In this document: piece after piece, positions 1 to 8,476 of the stretch
How the letters are laid out: each line of letters opens with the position of its first letter
Position numbering within the stretch: position 1 is the first letter of the stretch
NCBI RefSeq assembly: GCF_000722875.1
Contig: NZ_JFHR01000012.1
Span: forward strand, 52,749 to 116,748
Source of the DNA: Sphingobium chlorophenolicum
GTDB taxonomy: Bacteria > Pseudomonadota > Alphaproteobacteria > Sphingomonadales > Sphingomonadaceae
DNA: 64,000 bases
Reading direction: 5' to 3'
Program-made: the position numbers and the translations under genes
The notes under the pieces: generated by a model
Database searches by the model: none
Told to the model about the DNA's origin: nothing
Seen by the model: the letters and a program-made list of their open reading frames with translations, nothing else

Positions 1-650
1 ACCAGCCCCTCGAACAGCCGCCGGCCATCGGTCGCGCCATGCGCCGCTTCGATCACGCGCTCCGGATGCGGCATCATGCCCAGTACATTGCCGGCTTCGT
101 TCAATATGCCTGCGATGTTCCGCGCCGACCCGTTGACGCTCTCCGCATAGCGCAGCGCCACCCGGCCTTCGCCTTCCAGCCGGTCCAGCGTCGCCGCATC
201 GGCGAAATAATTGCCGTCATGATGCGCCACCGGAAAGCTGATCGCTTCGCCCGCCTCATAGCGGCTGGTGAAGGCGCTCTGCGCATTCTCGACCGTCAGC
301 GCGACGTCGCGGCACACGAAATGTCCACCCGCATTGCGCAGCAGCGCGCCGGGCAGCAGACCGCTCTCGGTCAGCACCTGGAAACCGTTGCAGATGCCGA
401 GCACATAGGCGCCCCGGTCAGCCGCCTTCGCCACCGCCTGCATCACCGGCGAACGGGCCGCCATCGCGCCGGAGCGCAGATAGTCCCCATAGGAAAAGCC
501 GCCCGGCACCCCGATCAGGTCTATATCGTCCGGCAGTTCGGTATCGCGGTGCCAGACCATGGCGGGCTTCGCGCCGGTCGCCGCCTCGAACGCCACGGCG
601 AGGTCGCGGTCGCAATTGCTGCCGGGGAAGACGATGACGGCGCTCTTCAT
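1..650 (-). CDS. purQ: Phosphoribosylformylglycinamidine synthase subunit PurQ (3' end cut by window)
   Basis: This is the glutaminase subunit of FGAM synthase. It supplies ammonia from glutamine to PurL in the fourth step of de novo purine synthesis, in the cytoplasm. The class I amidotransferase pattern is visible: the start reads [16 protein letters not shown], a [10 protein letters not shown] oxyanion segment follows, then LGICNGFQ with the nucleophilic Cys, and MMPHPERV with the catalytic His near the end. The frame runs off the left edge, so only the last few residues are missing. The ATG lies 3 bases after the purS stop, so the two genes form one transcription unit, and purL probably follows beyond the edge (inference). 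Confidence 0.95.
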   Translation of the reverse strand, partial: MKSAVIVFPGSNCDRDLAVAFEAATGAKPAMVWHRDTELPDDIDLIGVPGGFSYGDYLRSGAMAARSPVMQAVAKAADRGAYVLGICNGFQVLTESGLLPGALLRNAGGHFVCRDVALTVENAQSAFTSRYEAGEAISFPVAHHDGNYFADAATLDRLEGEGRVALRYAESVNGSARNIAGILNEAGNVLGMMPHPERVIEAAHGATDGRRLFEGL

Positions 651-653
651 GGC

Positions 654-884
654 TCAGGCCTTTTCGATGCGGTAGTTTTCGATCACCGTGTTCGCCAGCA
701 GCTTGCGGCACATGGCGTCGATATCCTCGTCGCTGGTGCCGTCCGCCAGGTCCAGCTCAATAAGCTTGCCTGCGCGCACGTCATTGACCCCGCCAAAGCC
801 AAGGCCTTCCAGCGCGTGGTGGATCGCCTTGCCCTGCGGATCGAGGACACCGCCCTTTAGGGTGACGAAGATGCGGGCTTTCAT
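654..884 (-). CDS. purS: Phosphoribosylformylglycinamidine synthase subunit PurS
   Basis: This small subunit bridges PurQ and PurL in the three-part FGAM synthase of alphaproteobacteria and Gram-positives. The 76-residue product starts MKARIFVTLKGGVLDPQGKA, the typical PurS opening, and continues with GFGGVNDVRAGKLIEL. The frame is open further upstream to 953, but the conserved N-terminus fixes the start at 884. It lies just before purQ (3-base gap). About 110 bases separate it from the divergent permease gene, and that gap must hold both promoters. Confidence 0.93.
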   Translation of the reverse strand: MKARIFVTLKGGVLDPQGKAIHHALEGLGFGGVNDVRAGKLIELDLADGTSDEDIDAMCRKLLANTVIENYRIEKA

Positions 885-993
885 GGGGCAGGGAACTCCG
901 TAATCAGGCTTTCGCGCACCCCCTAATCCCGTCGGCTCCCGCAGGCAAGGCATTATGCTTTCCTGATCGGTGGCGTTGCTTTAGGCGGGCGCC

Positions 994-1746
994 ATGAATC
1001 AGGAATATCTTTATTATGCGTGCGCCATCGCGGCCGTGATCCTGTCCGGCCTCGCCAAGGGCGGGTTCGCCGGGGTGGGGGCGCTGGCCATGCCGATCAT
1101 GGCGCTGGGCGTGGACCCGGTGAAGGGGGCGGCGATCCTGCTGCCCATCCTGATCCTGCAGGACGCGGTCAGCGTCTGGTCGTTCCGCCATAGCTGGGAC
1201 CGGCATATAGCGAAGGTCATGCTGCCGGGAATGGCGATGGGGGTCGCCATCGGCTATGTCTTCGCGGCCCAGGTTTCCGAAGTCGCGGTGCTGGGCGTGC
1301 TGGGCCTGATTTCGGCGCTGTTCGGCCTGCAACGGCTCTGGGTGGAGCGTGGCGGCGCGATGGTGCTGCCGTCCAATTCGCCAAGCTGGATCGGCGTGCT
1401 GTTCGGCATGGCGAGCGGCTTCACCAGCCAGATCGCCCATGCGGGGTCGCCGCCCTTCCAGATGTGGGTGCTGCCCAAGCGCCTGCCTCGCGATATGCTG
1501 GTCGGGACGACGGCAGTCACCTTCGCCACGATGAACTGGATGAAGGTGCCCGCCTATGCCGCGCTGGGGCAGTTCACCCGGACCAACCTGCTGGCGACCG
1601 CGACGCTGATTCCCGTCGCCGTCGCGGCGACCTTGGCGGGCGTGGTGCTGGTGAAGCGGGTGGATGCGGCGCGTTTCTACACGCTCATCTACGTGCTGAT
1701 GGTGCTGCTGGGCATCAAGCTGCTGGTGGACGCGCTGCTCGCCTGA
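994..1746 (+). CDS. TauE/SafE family sulfite-exporter-like permease
   Basis: This is a polytopic inner-membrane protein of the TauE/SafE (DUF81) family, 250 residues, the usual length. The N-terminal half has the family's glycine-rich first repeat (SGLAKGGFAGVGALAMPIM) and about eight hydrophobic segments. Family members are linked to export of sulfite, sulfoacetate or other small anions, but the substrate cannot be read from this sequence. It is divergent from purS and convergent with purC (18-base gap). No strong ribosome binding site precedes the ATG. A role in purine metabolism is not implied by the position. Confidence 0.8.
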   Translation: MNQEYLYYACAIAAVILSGLAKGGFAGVGALAMPIMALGVDPVKGAAILLPILILQDAVSVWSFRHSWDRHIAKVMLPGMAMGVAIGYVFAAQVSEVAVLGVLGLISALFGLQRLWVERGGAMVLPSNSPSWIGVLFGMASGFTSQIAHAGSPPFQMWVLPKRLPRDMLVGTTAVTFATMNWMKVPAYAALGQFTRTNLLATATLIPVAVAATLAGVVLVKRVDAARFYTLIYVLMVLLGIKLLVDALLA

Positions 1747-1764
1747 GCAGCGCGCCGAATTTCG

Positions 1765-2547
<783 letters not shown>

Positions 2548-2675
2548 GCGCGGTTCCTGTCTTCCCAAGAATGAATGTGCCCCGGCAAACGCGAATCGGA
2601 AAGGATCAGCGGGTGCCGGGGCTGCTTGGGCTGGCCCTTAGACCAAAGTGGGCAAGGGTGCAAATATATGGGCCG

Positions 2676-2804
2676 CTACAATACGTCCCCGAACATGAGC
2701 CAGATCAGCGCGAGCCAGCCCGCAAGGCCCACCGCGTCCAATATGACGCCCGACCGGGCGCGGATGGCGGCAATCGGGCCGCTTGCTTGTTCCTCATCTT
2801 CCAT
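2676..2804 (-). CDS. Small single-pass membrane protein, 42 aa
   Basis: A short frame with an acidic N-terminus (MEDEEQASGP), a basic stretch (IRARSGVILDAV) and one hydrophobic helix (GLAGWLALIWLMF), then a stop. This acidic-basic-hydrophobic layout is typical of real small inner-membrane proteins and is not what a random frame gives. It sits alone between otsA and purC, on the same strand as both. The function is unknown. It is too short for many gene finders, so it may be missing from standard annotations. Confidence 0.5.
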   Translation of the reverse strand: MEDEEQASGPIAAIRARSGVILDAVGLAGWLALIWLMFGDVL

Positions 2805-2835
2805 CGTTGCGACAGTAACGGCGGATGCAGGAAAG

Positions 2836-4239
2836 TTAAGCCGGTTCCGCTTCCGTCTTCACTTCGCCCTTGCGCTGCACCGCCATCAGTCGTTCGGTGA
2901 AGCGCTGTCGCCACCAGCTTATGTCCTGCTGCTCCACGCTGTCCATCATGGCGCGCCAGCGGCGTTTGCGCTCGTCGAGAGGCATGGCGAGAGCGCGAGT
3001 GATGGCGTCGGACATTTCCTCCGGACTATAGGGATTGATCAGCAGCGCGTCCTTGAGTTGCTGGGCCGCCCCGGCGAAGCGCGACAGGATGAGAACGCCC
3101 GGATCGTCGGGGTTCTGCGCGGCCACATATTCCTTCGCGACCAGATTCATGCCGTCGCGCAGCGGCGTCACCAGCCCGATCTTCGCGGCGCGATAGATGC
3201 CCGCCAGCTTGTCGCGGGGATAGCCCTGGTTGACGTAGCGGATCGGCGTCCAGTCGACATCGCTATATTCGCCGTTGATCCGGCCCGCCAGCGCGTCCAG
3301 CGTGGCGCGGATCTGCTGGTAGCTCTCCACTTCCCCACGAGACGGCGGGGCGATCTGGGTCAGCACGACGTTGCGATGATGTTCGGCATGGTCCTTCAGG
3401 AAGCGGGCATAGCCGTTGAACCGTTCCTCCAACCCCTTGCTATAGTCCAGCCGGTCGACGCCGACGATCATGGCGCGGTCCTGCAATGATCGGCGGACCT
3501 TTTCGTACATGTCGCTGGCCGCCTCGCTGACAGCGGCGGTGGCGAACGCCTGCGCGTTGATGCCGATCGGGCAGGCGATGGCCTGGATGGTCCGGTCGCC
3601 CAGCGTCACCAGGTCGCCGTCCACCGACCCGCCCATCTCCCGCTCCACATAATGGCGGAAGGATTCCAGCCATTCCTCTGTGTGGAAGCCCACGACATCA
3701 TAGGCGAACAGCGCCTCCACCAGCTTGGTATGATGGGGCAGCGACACCAGCAGCCGGGTCGGCGGCCAAGGAATGTGCAGGAAAAAGCCCATTCGATTGT
3801 CATGGCCCCGGTCGCGCAGCATCCGGCCCAGCGGGATCATGTGATAATCCTGGACCCAGATGATGTCTTCGGGCTCGATCAGCGGGCTGGTGGTGTCCGC
3901 GAAGCGCTGGTTGACGCGGTTGTAGCCGCCCTCGAAATCGCGCTCATATTCAGCCAGGTCGATGCGGAAATGGAACAGCGGCCACAGCGTTTTGTTGGCA
4001 TAGCCATTATAATATTCGTCGACGTCCTGCTCTTCCAGGTCGATGGTCGCCGTCTTGACGCCGTCATCCTCGGAAAAGCCGATCTGGCCGGTGAAATTTT
4101 CCGTGACCTCGCCCGACCAGCCGACCCATATGCCCCGGCTTTCCCGCAGCGCCTGGGAAAGGGCGACGGCAAGGCCGCCCTGATTGCCGGCCTTGCCGGG
4201 CCTGCTGACCCGGTTGGAAATGACGATCAATCGGCTCAT
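2836..4239 (-). CDS. otsA: Alpha,alpha-trehalose-phosphate synthase (GT20)
   Basis: OtsA transfers glucose from UDP-glucose (or a related donor) to glucose-6-phosphate, giving trehalose-6-phosphate. The 467-residue product has the GT20 landmarks: MSRLIVISNRV at the start, an N-terminal GG loop (GKAGNQGGLAVAL), WVQDYHMIPL, GFFLHIPWPP, VGVDRLDYSKGL and the donor-site RDGMNLVAKEYVAAQ. Five in-frame residues upstream are dropped because MSRLIV is the usual start. It is the last gene of the minus-strand order otsB - GH15 - otsA, with a 25-base gap to GH15, so one operon for trehalose synthesis and turnover is likely. A role in osmotic or desiccation tolerance is an inference. Confidence 0.95.
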   Translation of the reverse strand: MSRLIVISNRVSRPGKAGNQGGLAVALSQALRESRGIWVGWSGEVTENFTGQIGFSEDDGVKTATIDLEEQDVDEYYNGYANKTLWPLFHFRIDLAEYERDFEGGYNRVNQRFADTTSPLIEPEDIIWVQDYHMIPLGRMLRDRGHDNRMGFFLHIPWPPTRLLVSLPHHTKLVEALFAYDVVGFHTEEWLESFRHYVEREMGGSVDGDLVTLGDRTIQAIACPIGINAQAFATAAVSEAASDMYEKVRRSLQDRAMIVGVDRLDYSKGLEERFNGYARFLKDHAEHHRNVVLTQIAPPSRGEVESYQQIRATLDALAGRINGEYSDVDWTPIRYVNQGYPRDKLAGIYRAAKIGLVTPLRDGMNLVAKEYVAAQNPDDPGVLILSRFAGAAQQLKDALLINPYSPEEMSDAITRALAMPLDERKRRWRAMMDSVEQQDISWWRQRFTERLMAVQRKGEVKTEAEPA

Positions 4240-4264
4240 GGCCGGAGCCTCCAATCAAGGCGCC

Positions 4265-6088
4265 TCATCGCATCACGCTCCATGGTTTGCTCAAGAGCAC
4301 GGCGCAGTTGATGATGCCGACCAATGAGTAGGTTTGGGGATAGTTCCCCCACAATTCCCCGGTCGCGGGGTCGATATCCTCCGACAGCAGCCCGGCGGCG
4401 GTGCGGCGGGACAGCATCTCCTCGAACAGGGCCCGCGCCTCCTCGCCGCGTCCGGTGCGGTGCAGCGCCTCGATCAGCCAGAATGTGCAGACGTTGAAGG
4501 CGGTGACCGGCTCCCCGAAATCGTCCGGCGCGCTGTAGCGCAGCATGTCGTTGCCGCGCCGCAGATCCTGCTCCAGCGCCTTCAGCGTGCCGATGAACAT
4601 GGGATTGTCCGCCGTCAGGAAACGCAGGTCGAGCAGTTGGAGCAGCGACGCATCCCGCGCATCGTCCTCGAAATTGGCGGAGATGGCGTTGCTGTCGGTC
4701 CGCCAGGCGGATTGCAGGATGCGGGCCTTCATGACCTCCGCCCGCTCGCGCCAATGGACTTCGCGCTCCGGTTGCCCCACGGCGATCGCCGCATGGGCCA
4801 GGCGGTCGCACGCCGCCCAGCACATGACCGCGCTATAGCTGTGGACATGGGCGCGGGTGCGCAATTCCCAAAGGCCCGCGTCGGGCTGGTCATAGACCTG
4901 CCAGGCCCGCTCGCCCACCGCCTCCAGCGCCTCGAAATCCGCCTCTCCGGCCATGCGCAGCAGGCGCTGGTCGATGAAGCCCTGGACGGAGGAGAGGACG
5001 ATCTGGCCATAGGCGTCATGCTGGACCTGCGCATAGGCGGCGTTGCCGATCCGCACCGGTCCCATGCCGCGATATCCGGGCAGGTTCCGCGCCTCCCGCT
5101 CCTCCAGCGTGGCGTTGCCGCGCACGTCGTAGAGCGGCTGGATATGGCCGCCCCGCGCACCGTCGACGATGTTGCGCAGATAGACGAGATAGCTTTCCAG
5201 CACGTCCAGCGCGCCCAGCCGGTTCAGCGCCTCGACCGTATAATAGGCGTCCCTGATCCAGCAGTAGCGATAATCCCAGTTGCGGCCGCTGTCGGCATGT
5301 TCGGGGATGCTGGTGGTCAGCGCCGCGACGATGGCGCCGGTTTCCTCATGCTGGCAGAGCTTGAGGGTGATGGCGGACCGGATGACCGCCTCCTGCCATT
5401 CGGCTGGGATGGCCAGGCCCCGGACCCACATCTGCCATTCCAGGATAGTGTCGTCCAGCATCCGCTCCACCGCGGGACGGAGCGCGTCGGAAAAGCTTTC
5501 GTCCGGCCCCATGAAGAAATGCATGTCATGTTCGATCCGGAACCAGCTTTCCTGGCTGATCAGGCCGATGGGCGCGTTGGTGGACACGCGCATCGCCATA
5601 TAGGACAGCACCAGCCGGATATGGTTGGAACCATAGCTGATCGGCACCTTTTCCGAATGCCAGGAGGTGGTCGGGCGCAGCCTGACACGGACGCGGGGGC
5701 TTCCCGAAATGGGCCGGACAATGCGGGCGAACGCCACCGGACGATACATGCGGCCCATATGTTTGTGGCGGGGGCAGAAATCGTAAAGCTCTATCGCATT
5801 GCCCTGATCGTCGCTCTGGCGCGTGACCAGCACTGGCGTGTTGCGGACATAATGCTGTTCGATCCGGGTGCAGTTTTCCAGTTCGATGGCCCAGAAGCCG
5901 CGAGCGTCCGGGGCGTCCCAGGCGGCATCGTCCAGCAATGCCGAAAAGACGGGATCGCCGTCTACGCGGGGCACACACGCCCAGATCATCCGTCCGGCGC
6001 GGTCGATCAGCGCCGATGCCTGGCAATTGCCGATGGGCCAGAGGTCGAGCGTACGCTCGCCGCCGCCCATCACGTCCTTCTTCTGCAT
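4265..6088 (-). CDS. Glycoside hydrolase family 15 protein (trehalase/glucoamylase-like)
   Basis: This 607-residue cytosolic-looking protein has the bacterial GH15 layout: an N-terminal beta-sandwich (TLDLWPIGNCQASALIDRAG), then an (alpha/alpha)6 barrel with WDYRYCWIRDAYYTVEALNRLG, which carries catalytic and substrate residues, and SEDIDPATGELWGNYPQTYS near the end, which holds the second catalytic Glu region. No signal peptide is seen. Sitting between otsB and otsA it probably hydrolyses trehalose or a related alpha-glucan; the substrate is an inference from context. An alternative ATG at 6070 has a better-placed AAGGA ribosome binding site than the one at 6088. The three-gene arrangement is known in alphaproteobacteria. 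Confidence 0.88.
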   Translation of the reverse strand: MQKKDVMGGGERTLDLWPIGNCQASALIDRAGRMIWACVPRVDGDPVFSALLDDAAWDAPDARGFWAIELENCTRIEQHYVRNTPVLVTRQSDDQGNAIELYDFCPRHKHMGRMYRPVAFARIVRPISGSPRVRVRLRPTTSWHSEKVPISYGSNHIRLVLSYMAMRVSTNAPIGLISQESWFRIEHDMHFFMGPDESFSDALRPAVERMLDDTILEWQMWVRGLAIPAEWQEAVIRSAITLKLCQHEETGAIVAALTTSIPEHADSGRNWDYRYCWIRDAYYTVEALNRLGALDVLESYLVYLRNIVDGARGGHIQPLYDVRGNATLEEREARNLPGYRGMGPVRIGNAAYAQVQHDAYGQIVLSSVQGFIDQRLLRMAGEADFEALEAVGERAWQVYDQPDAGLWELRTRAHVHSYSAVMCWAACDRLAHAAIAVGQPEREVHWRERAEVMKARILQSAWRTDSNAISANFEDDARDASLLQLLDLRFLTADNPMFIGTLKALEQDLRRGNDMLRYSAPDDFGEPVTAFNVCTFWLIEALHRTGRGEEARALFEEMLSRRTAAGLLSEDIDPATGELWGNYPQTYSLVGIINCAVLLSKPWSVMR

Positions 6089-6142
6089 CGCTATCGGTCG
6101 GTCCCCCTTGTTCGTGCACGACAGGGGCGCCGGACCGTCGGA

Positions 6143-6925
6143 TCAGCCGGTACCAGCGACCCCCTGCGCGAGATAATGCCTGACGGCGGCAACCTGTTCC
6201 AAAGAGAATGCGGCCAGCGTGGCCCTGGGCGCGCCGACCAGAACGCCCGCGCCGCCCAGGTCGCGGGCGACGGCGAAGCCCTCTTCATCGGTCACGTCGT
6301 CGCCGATGAAGACAGGTTTTCCGCCCGCCATCGGGCTGCGTTGCATCAGGGTGCGGACGGCCGTACCCTTGTCCGCGCCGCCGGGCCGCAATTCATAGAG
6401 CATCTTGCCCGGTTGCAAGGCCAGGCCAAGCCGGTCGGCCAGCCCTTCGGCCAGATCGCGGGCTGCATCGCCCCATTGCGGAGCGCCGCGAAAATGAAGG
6501 CCGACGCTGATCGTCTTGCGCTCTACCAGCAGGCCGGGCTTGTGGGTGGCGAAGGAATGGAAGGCCGCCTCCGCGTCATCGACGGCGGGCAGGCGGGCGG
6601 GGGCCTCCGCCAGTTCGCCCGGTTCCGCGAATTCCAGCCCGTGGGTGCCCGCCAGCAGGAAGGCGCCAAAGCCCAGATCCCGCAACGTCGCGACGGAGCG
6701 GCCGCTGACGATGGCGAGGCGACCGTCCAGCCGCTCGCGCAGCCGTTCCAGCAGGGCAAGCAGTTCCCCGTCCACCACGACGCCGTCGGGCGTATCCGCG
6801 ATCGGCGCCAGCGTGCCGTCGAAGTCGAGGAACAGCGAAGCCCCGCTCAGTAGCGCGAGCGGCGGAGGGGGAAGATCGGGAAGAGGGGAAAGGCGGGAAT
6901 CGGACACGCGGGCAAAGTGGCGCAT
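6143..6925 (-). CDS. otsB: Trehalose-6-phosphate phosphatase
   Basis: OtsB removes the phosphate from trehalose-6-phosphate, completing trehalose synthesis. It belongs to the HAD superfamily: LFLDFDGTLAPIADTPDG carries the nucleophile Asp and acid/base Asp (DxDGT), IVSGRS is motif II, KGTAVRTLM motif III and FIGDDVTDEEGF motif IV. At 260 residues it has the usual length. It is the first gene of the otsB - GH15 - otsA unit, with 54 bases to the GH15 gene. No clear ribosome binding site precedes the ATG at 6925. Confidence 0.93.
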   Translation of the reverse strand: MRHFARVSDSRLSPLPDLPPPPLALLSGASLFLDFDGTLAPIADTPDGVVVDGELLALLERLRERLDGRLAIVSGRSVATLRDLGFGAFLLAGTHGLEFAEPGELAEAPARLPAVDDAEAAFHSFATHKPGLLVERKTISVGLHFRGAPQWGDAARDLAEGLADRLGLALQPGKMLYELRPGGADKGTAVRTLMQRSPMAGGKPVFIGDDVTDEEGFAVARDLGGAGVLVGAPRATLAAFSLEQVAAVRHYLAQGVAGTG

Positions 6926-6977
6926 GGCGCGGAATGCGCAAGTCCCCTCTGATCCTCTTGGCGATTTTTGAGGGACT

Positions 6978-7115
6978 TCACCGACGTTCCTCCGCCCAGG
7001 GCGCCGACCAGGCGATGCGGTGGAGTGCGCAGAAAGCCTGCATGATGGCGGCGATCAGGCCTTGGCGGGTTTCATGGCTGTGGGGGGACAGCCGGGCGTC
7101 ATTGGACATGGGCAT
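6978..7115 (-). CDS. Small ORF, 45 aa, divergent from a LysR regulator
   Basis: A 45-residue frame starting MPMSNDARLSPHSHETRQ and ending SAPWAEERR. A clear AAAGGAA ribosome binding site lies 5-6 bases upstream of the ATG, which favours translation. The frame continues upstream to 7202, but the ribosome binding site marks 7115. The middle is mildly hydrophobic (GLIAAIMQAFCALHRIAW), perhaps an amphipathic helix. No family was recognised. It is divergent from the GcvA-type regulator with about 130 bases between them, a layout in which the regulator often controls the neighbour (inference). Confidence 0.5.
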   Translation of the reverse strand: MPMSNDARLSPHSHETRQGLIAAIMQAFCALHRIAWSAPWAEERR

Positions 7116-7243
7116 GACGGTTCCTTTCCATGATTGAATTGGTGAAGTGAACGGCGTTTCGCGGGATTTCCTATCGCGCTTTTGCAGGGGGACGGCCAAC
7201 AAAAGGGTGGACGCGAATCATAAGGGTGGCTTATCCATGGCGG

Positions 7244-8164
7244 ATGAGTTCATTGCCGCCCCTGTCCGCCGTCCGCGTGTTCGAAGCCGCCGCCCGGCTG
7301 GAGAATTTCACCGCCGCCGCGCAGGAACTGGGGATGACCCAGGCGGCGGTCAGTTATCAGGTGAAGTTGCTGGAGGAACGGCTGGGCATCAGCCTGTTCC
7401 AGCGGGCCGGGCGGAAAGTGGCGCTGACCGACAAGGGGCGGGAGATCGCGACGGTCGTATCCCGCGCGTTCGACCAGATGCGGGAGGGGTTCGCCGCGCT
7501 GACGCAGGATCATTCGACGGTGCTGACGATCAGTTGCATGAACAGCTTCGCCCATCTCTGGCTGGCGCCCCGGATCGGGACTTTCCAGATGCGCCATTCG
7601 GGGCTGGCGGTGCGGATCGACGCGACGAACCGGGTCGTGGATTTCGCCCGCGACGGCGTGGATGTCGCGGTGCGGGGCGGGGAGGGGATATGGCCGGGTG
7701 TGGAGGCGAAGCTGCTGACCCACAACCGGATCGCGCCCGTGTGCAGCCCCGGCTGGCTTGCGAAGAACGGCCCGATTGCCGACGCCCATGCGCTGCACGC
7801 CATGCCGCGCCTGTCGCCGGACGACTTGTGGTGGCATGAATGGTTCGCAGGCGTCGGGGTGGAGGCGGACGGCAAGGGGCTGCGGCCTGCGATCGCGCTC
7901 GATTCCCAGGTGATGGAGGGTCGCGCCGCCATGGCTGGGCAGGGCGTCGCCATCGTCAATCCCTTCCTGTGGAAGGCGGAGGTGGAGGCCGGGTTGCTGG
8001 TGGAGGCCGTGCCATCCTATGTGCGGGAACGGGCGAGCTATTGGGTGGCATATCCGCCCCATGCGCGGAATGCGCCCAAGGTGAAGGCGTTTCGCGACTG
8101 GATTGGCGCGGAGTTTGCGCGGGAGATTGCGGCGGACCCGGATGGGCGGTTTTTGCCGCGGTGA
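7244..8164 (+). CDS. LysR-family transcriptional regulator, GcvA-like
   Basis: The product is 306 residues from the ATG at 7244. The N-terminal winged helix-turn-helix reads LSAVRVFEAAARLENFTAA, then ELGMTQAAVSYQVKLLEERLG. The effector domain follows with WLAPRIGTFQMRH and VDVAVRGGEGIWPGVEA, both typical of the GcvA/AmpR branch. A GTG at 7226 would add six residues, but MSSLPPLSAVRVFEAA is the standard GcvA-type start. The divergent neighbour is a 45-residue ORF. The effector and regulon are unknown; GcvA itself controls glycine cleavage, but this branch has many other functions. Confidence 0.85.
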   Translation: MSSLPPLSAVRVFEAAARLENFTAAAQELGMTQAAVSYQVKLLEERLGISLFQRAGRKVALTDKGREIATVVSRAFDQMREGFAALTQDHSTVLTISCMNSFAHLWLAPRIGTFQMRHSGLAVRIDATNRVVDFARDGVDVAVRGGEGIWPGVEAKLLTHNRIAPVCSPGWLAKNGPIADAHALHAMPRLSPDDLWWHEWFAGVGVEADGKGLRPAIALDSQVMEGRAAMAGQGVAIVNPFLWKAEVEAGLLVEAVPSYVRERASYWVAYPPHARNAPKVKAFRDWIGAEFAREIAADPDGRFLPR

Positions 8165-8191
8165 ATCGGATGGCTATTAGGGGACGCTCTT

Positions 8192-8352
8192 AATCCTCCC
8201 TACGCGCAGCGTGGGGAGGGTCGAAGAGAGGCACGTGACTCTCTTCGACATGCGAAGCGTGGTGGAGGGGAAATGGCGTGACCTGCGTATCTTCCCCTCC
8301 ACCACCGCTTTCAGCGGCGGTCCCCCTCCCCATCTTCCGATGGGGAGGAATA
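8192..8352. repeat. GC-rich palindromic intergenic repeat, family A, copy 1
   Basis: An imperfect palindrome. The left half has TCCTCCC...GTGGGGAGGG and GGTGGAGGGGAAA, and the right half has the complement TTCCCCTCCACC...GGTCCCCCTCCCC, ending TGGGGAGGAAT. Similar elements lie at 27571-27714 and 31594-31732, and half-copies at 37630-37690 and 49113-49192. It fills most of the 312-base gap upstream of parC. This copy has an extra inner hairpin (GTCGAAGAGAGGCACGTGAC then CTCTTCGAC). The rest of the gap (8353-8476) shows nothing clear. Confidence 0.8.
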
Positions 8353-8476
8353 GGAGAGGTCTGCTCTTGAATTTGTCCACACTGCCTGGGGCGGAACCGG
8401 GCTCCTGCCTTCGCAGGCGCACGGTGGGATTAAACTCCGTTTCCGTTTTGTCGCGGCGCTGCTATTCCCCTTTGCG

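Noticed and set aside
4334..6853. Very long open frame (839 codons) on the plus strand
   Set aside because: It is antisense to the GH15 and otsB genes, which have full domain motifs. Long antisense frames are common at this GC content, and this one has no recognised motif.
8192..8352. CRISPR array or phage attachment site
   Set aside because: The family A copies are scattered, palindromic and without regular spacers or cas genes.
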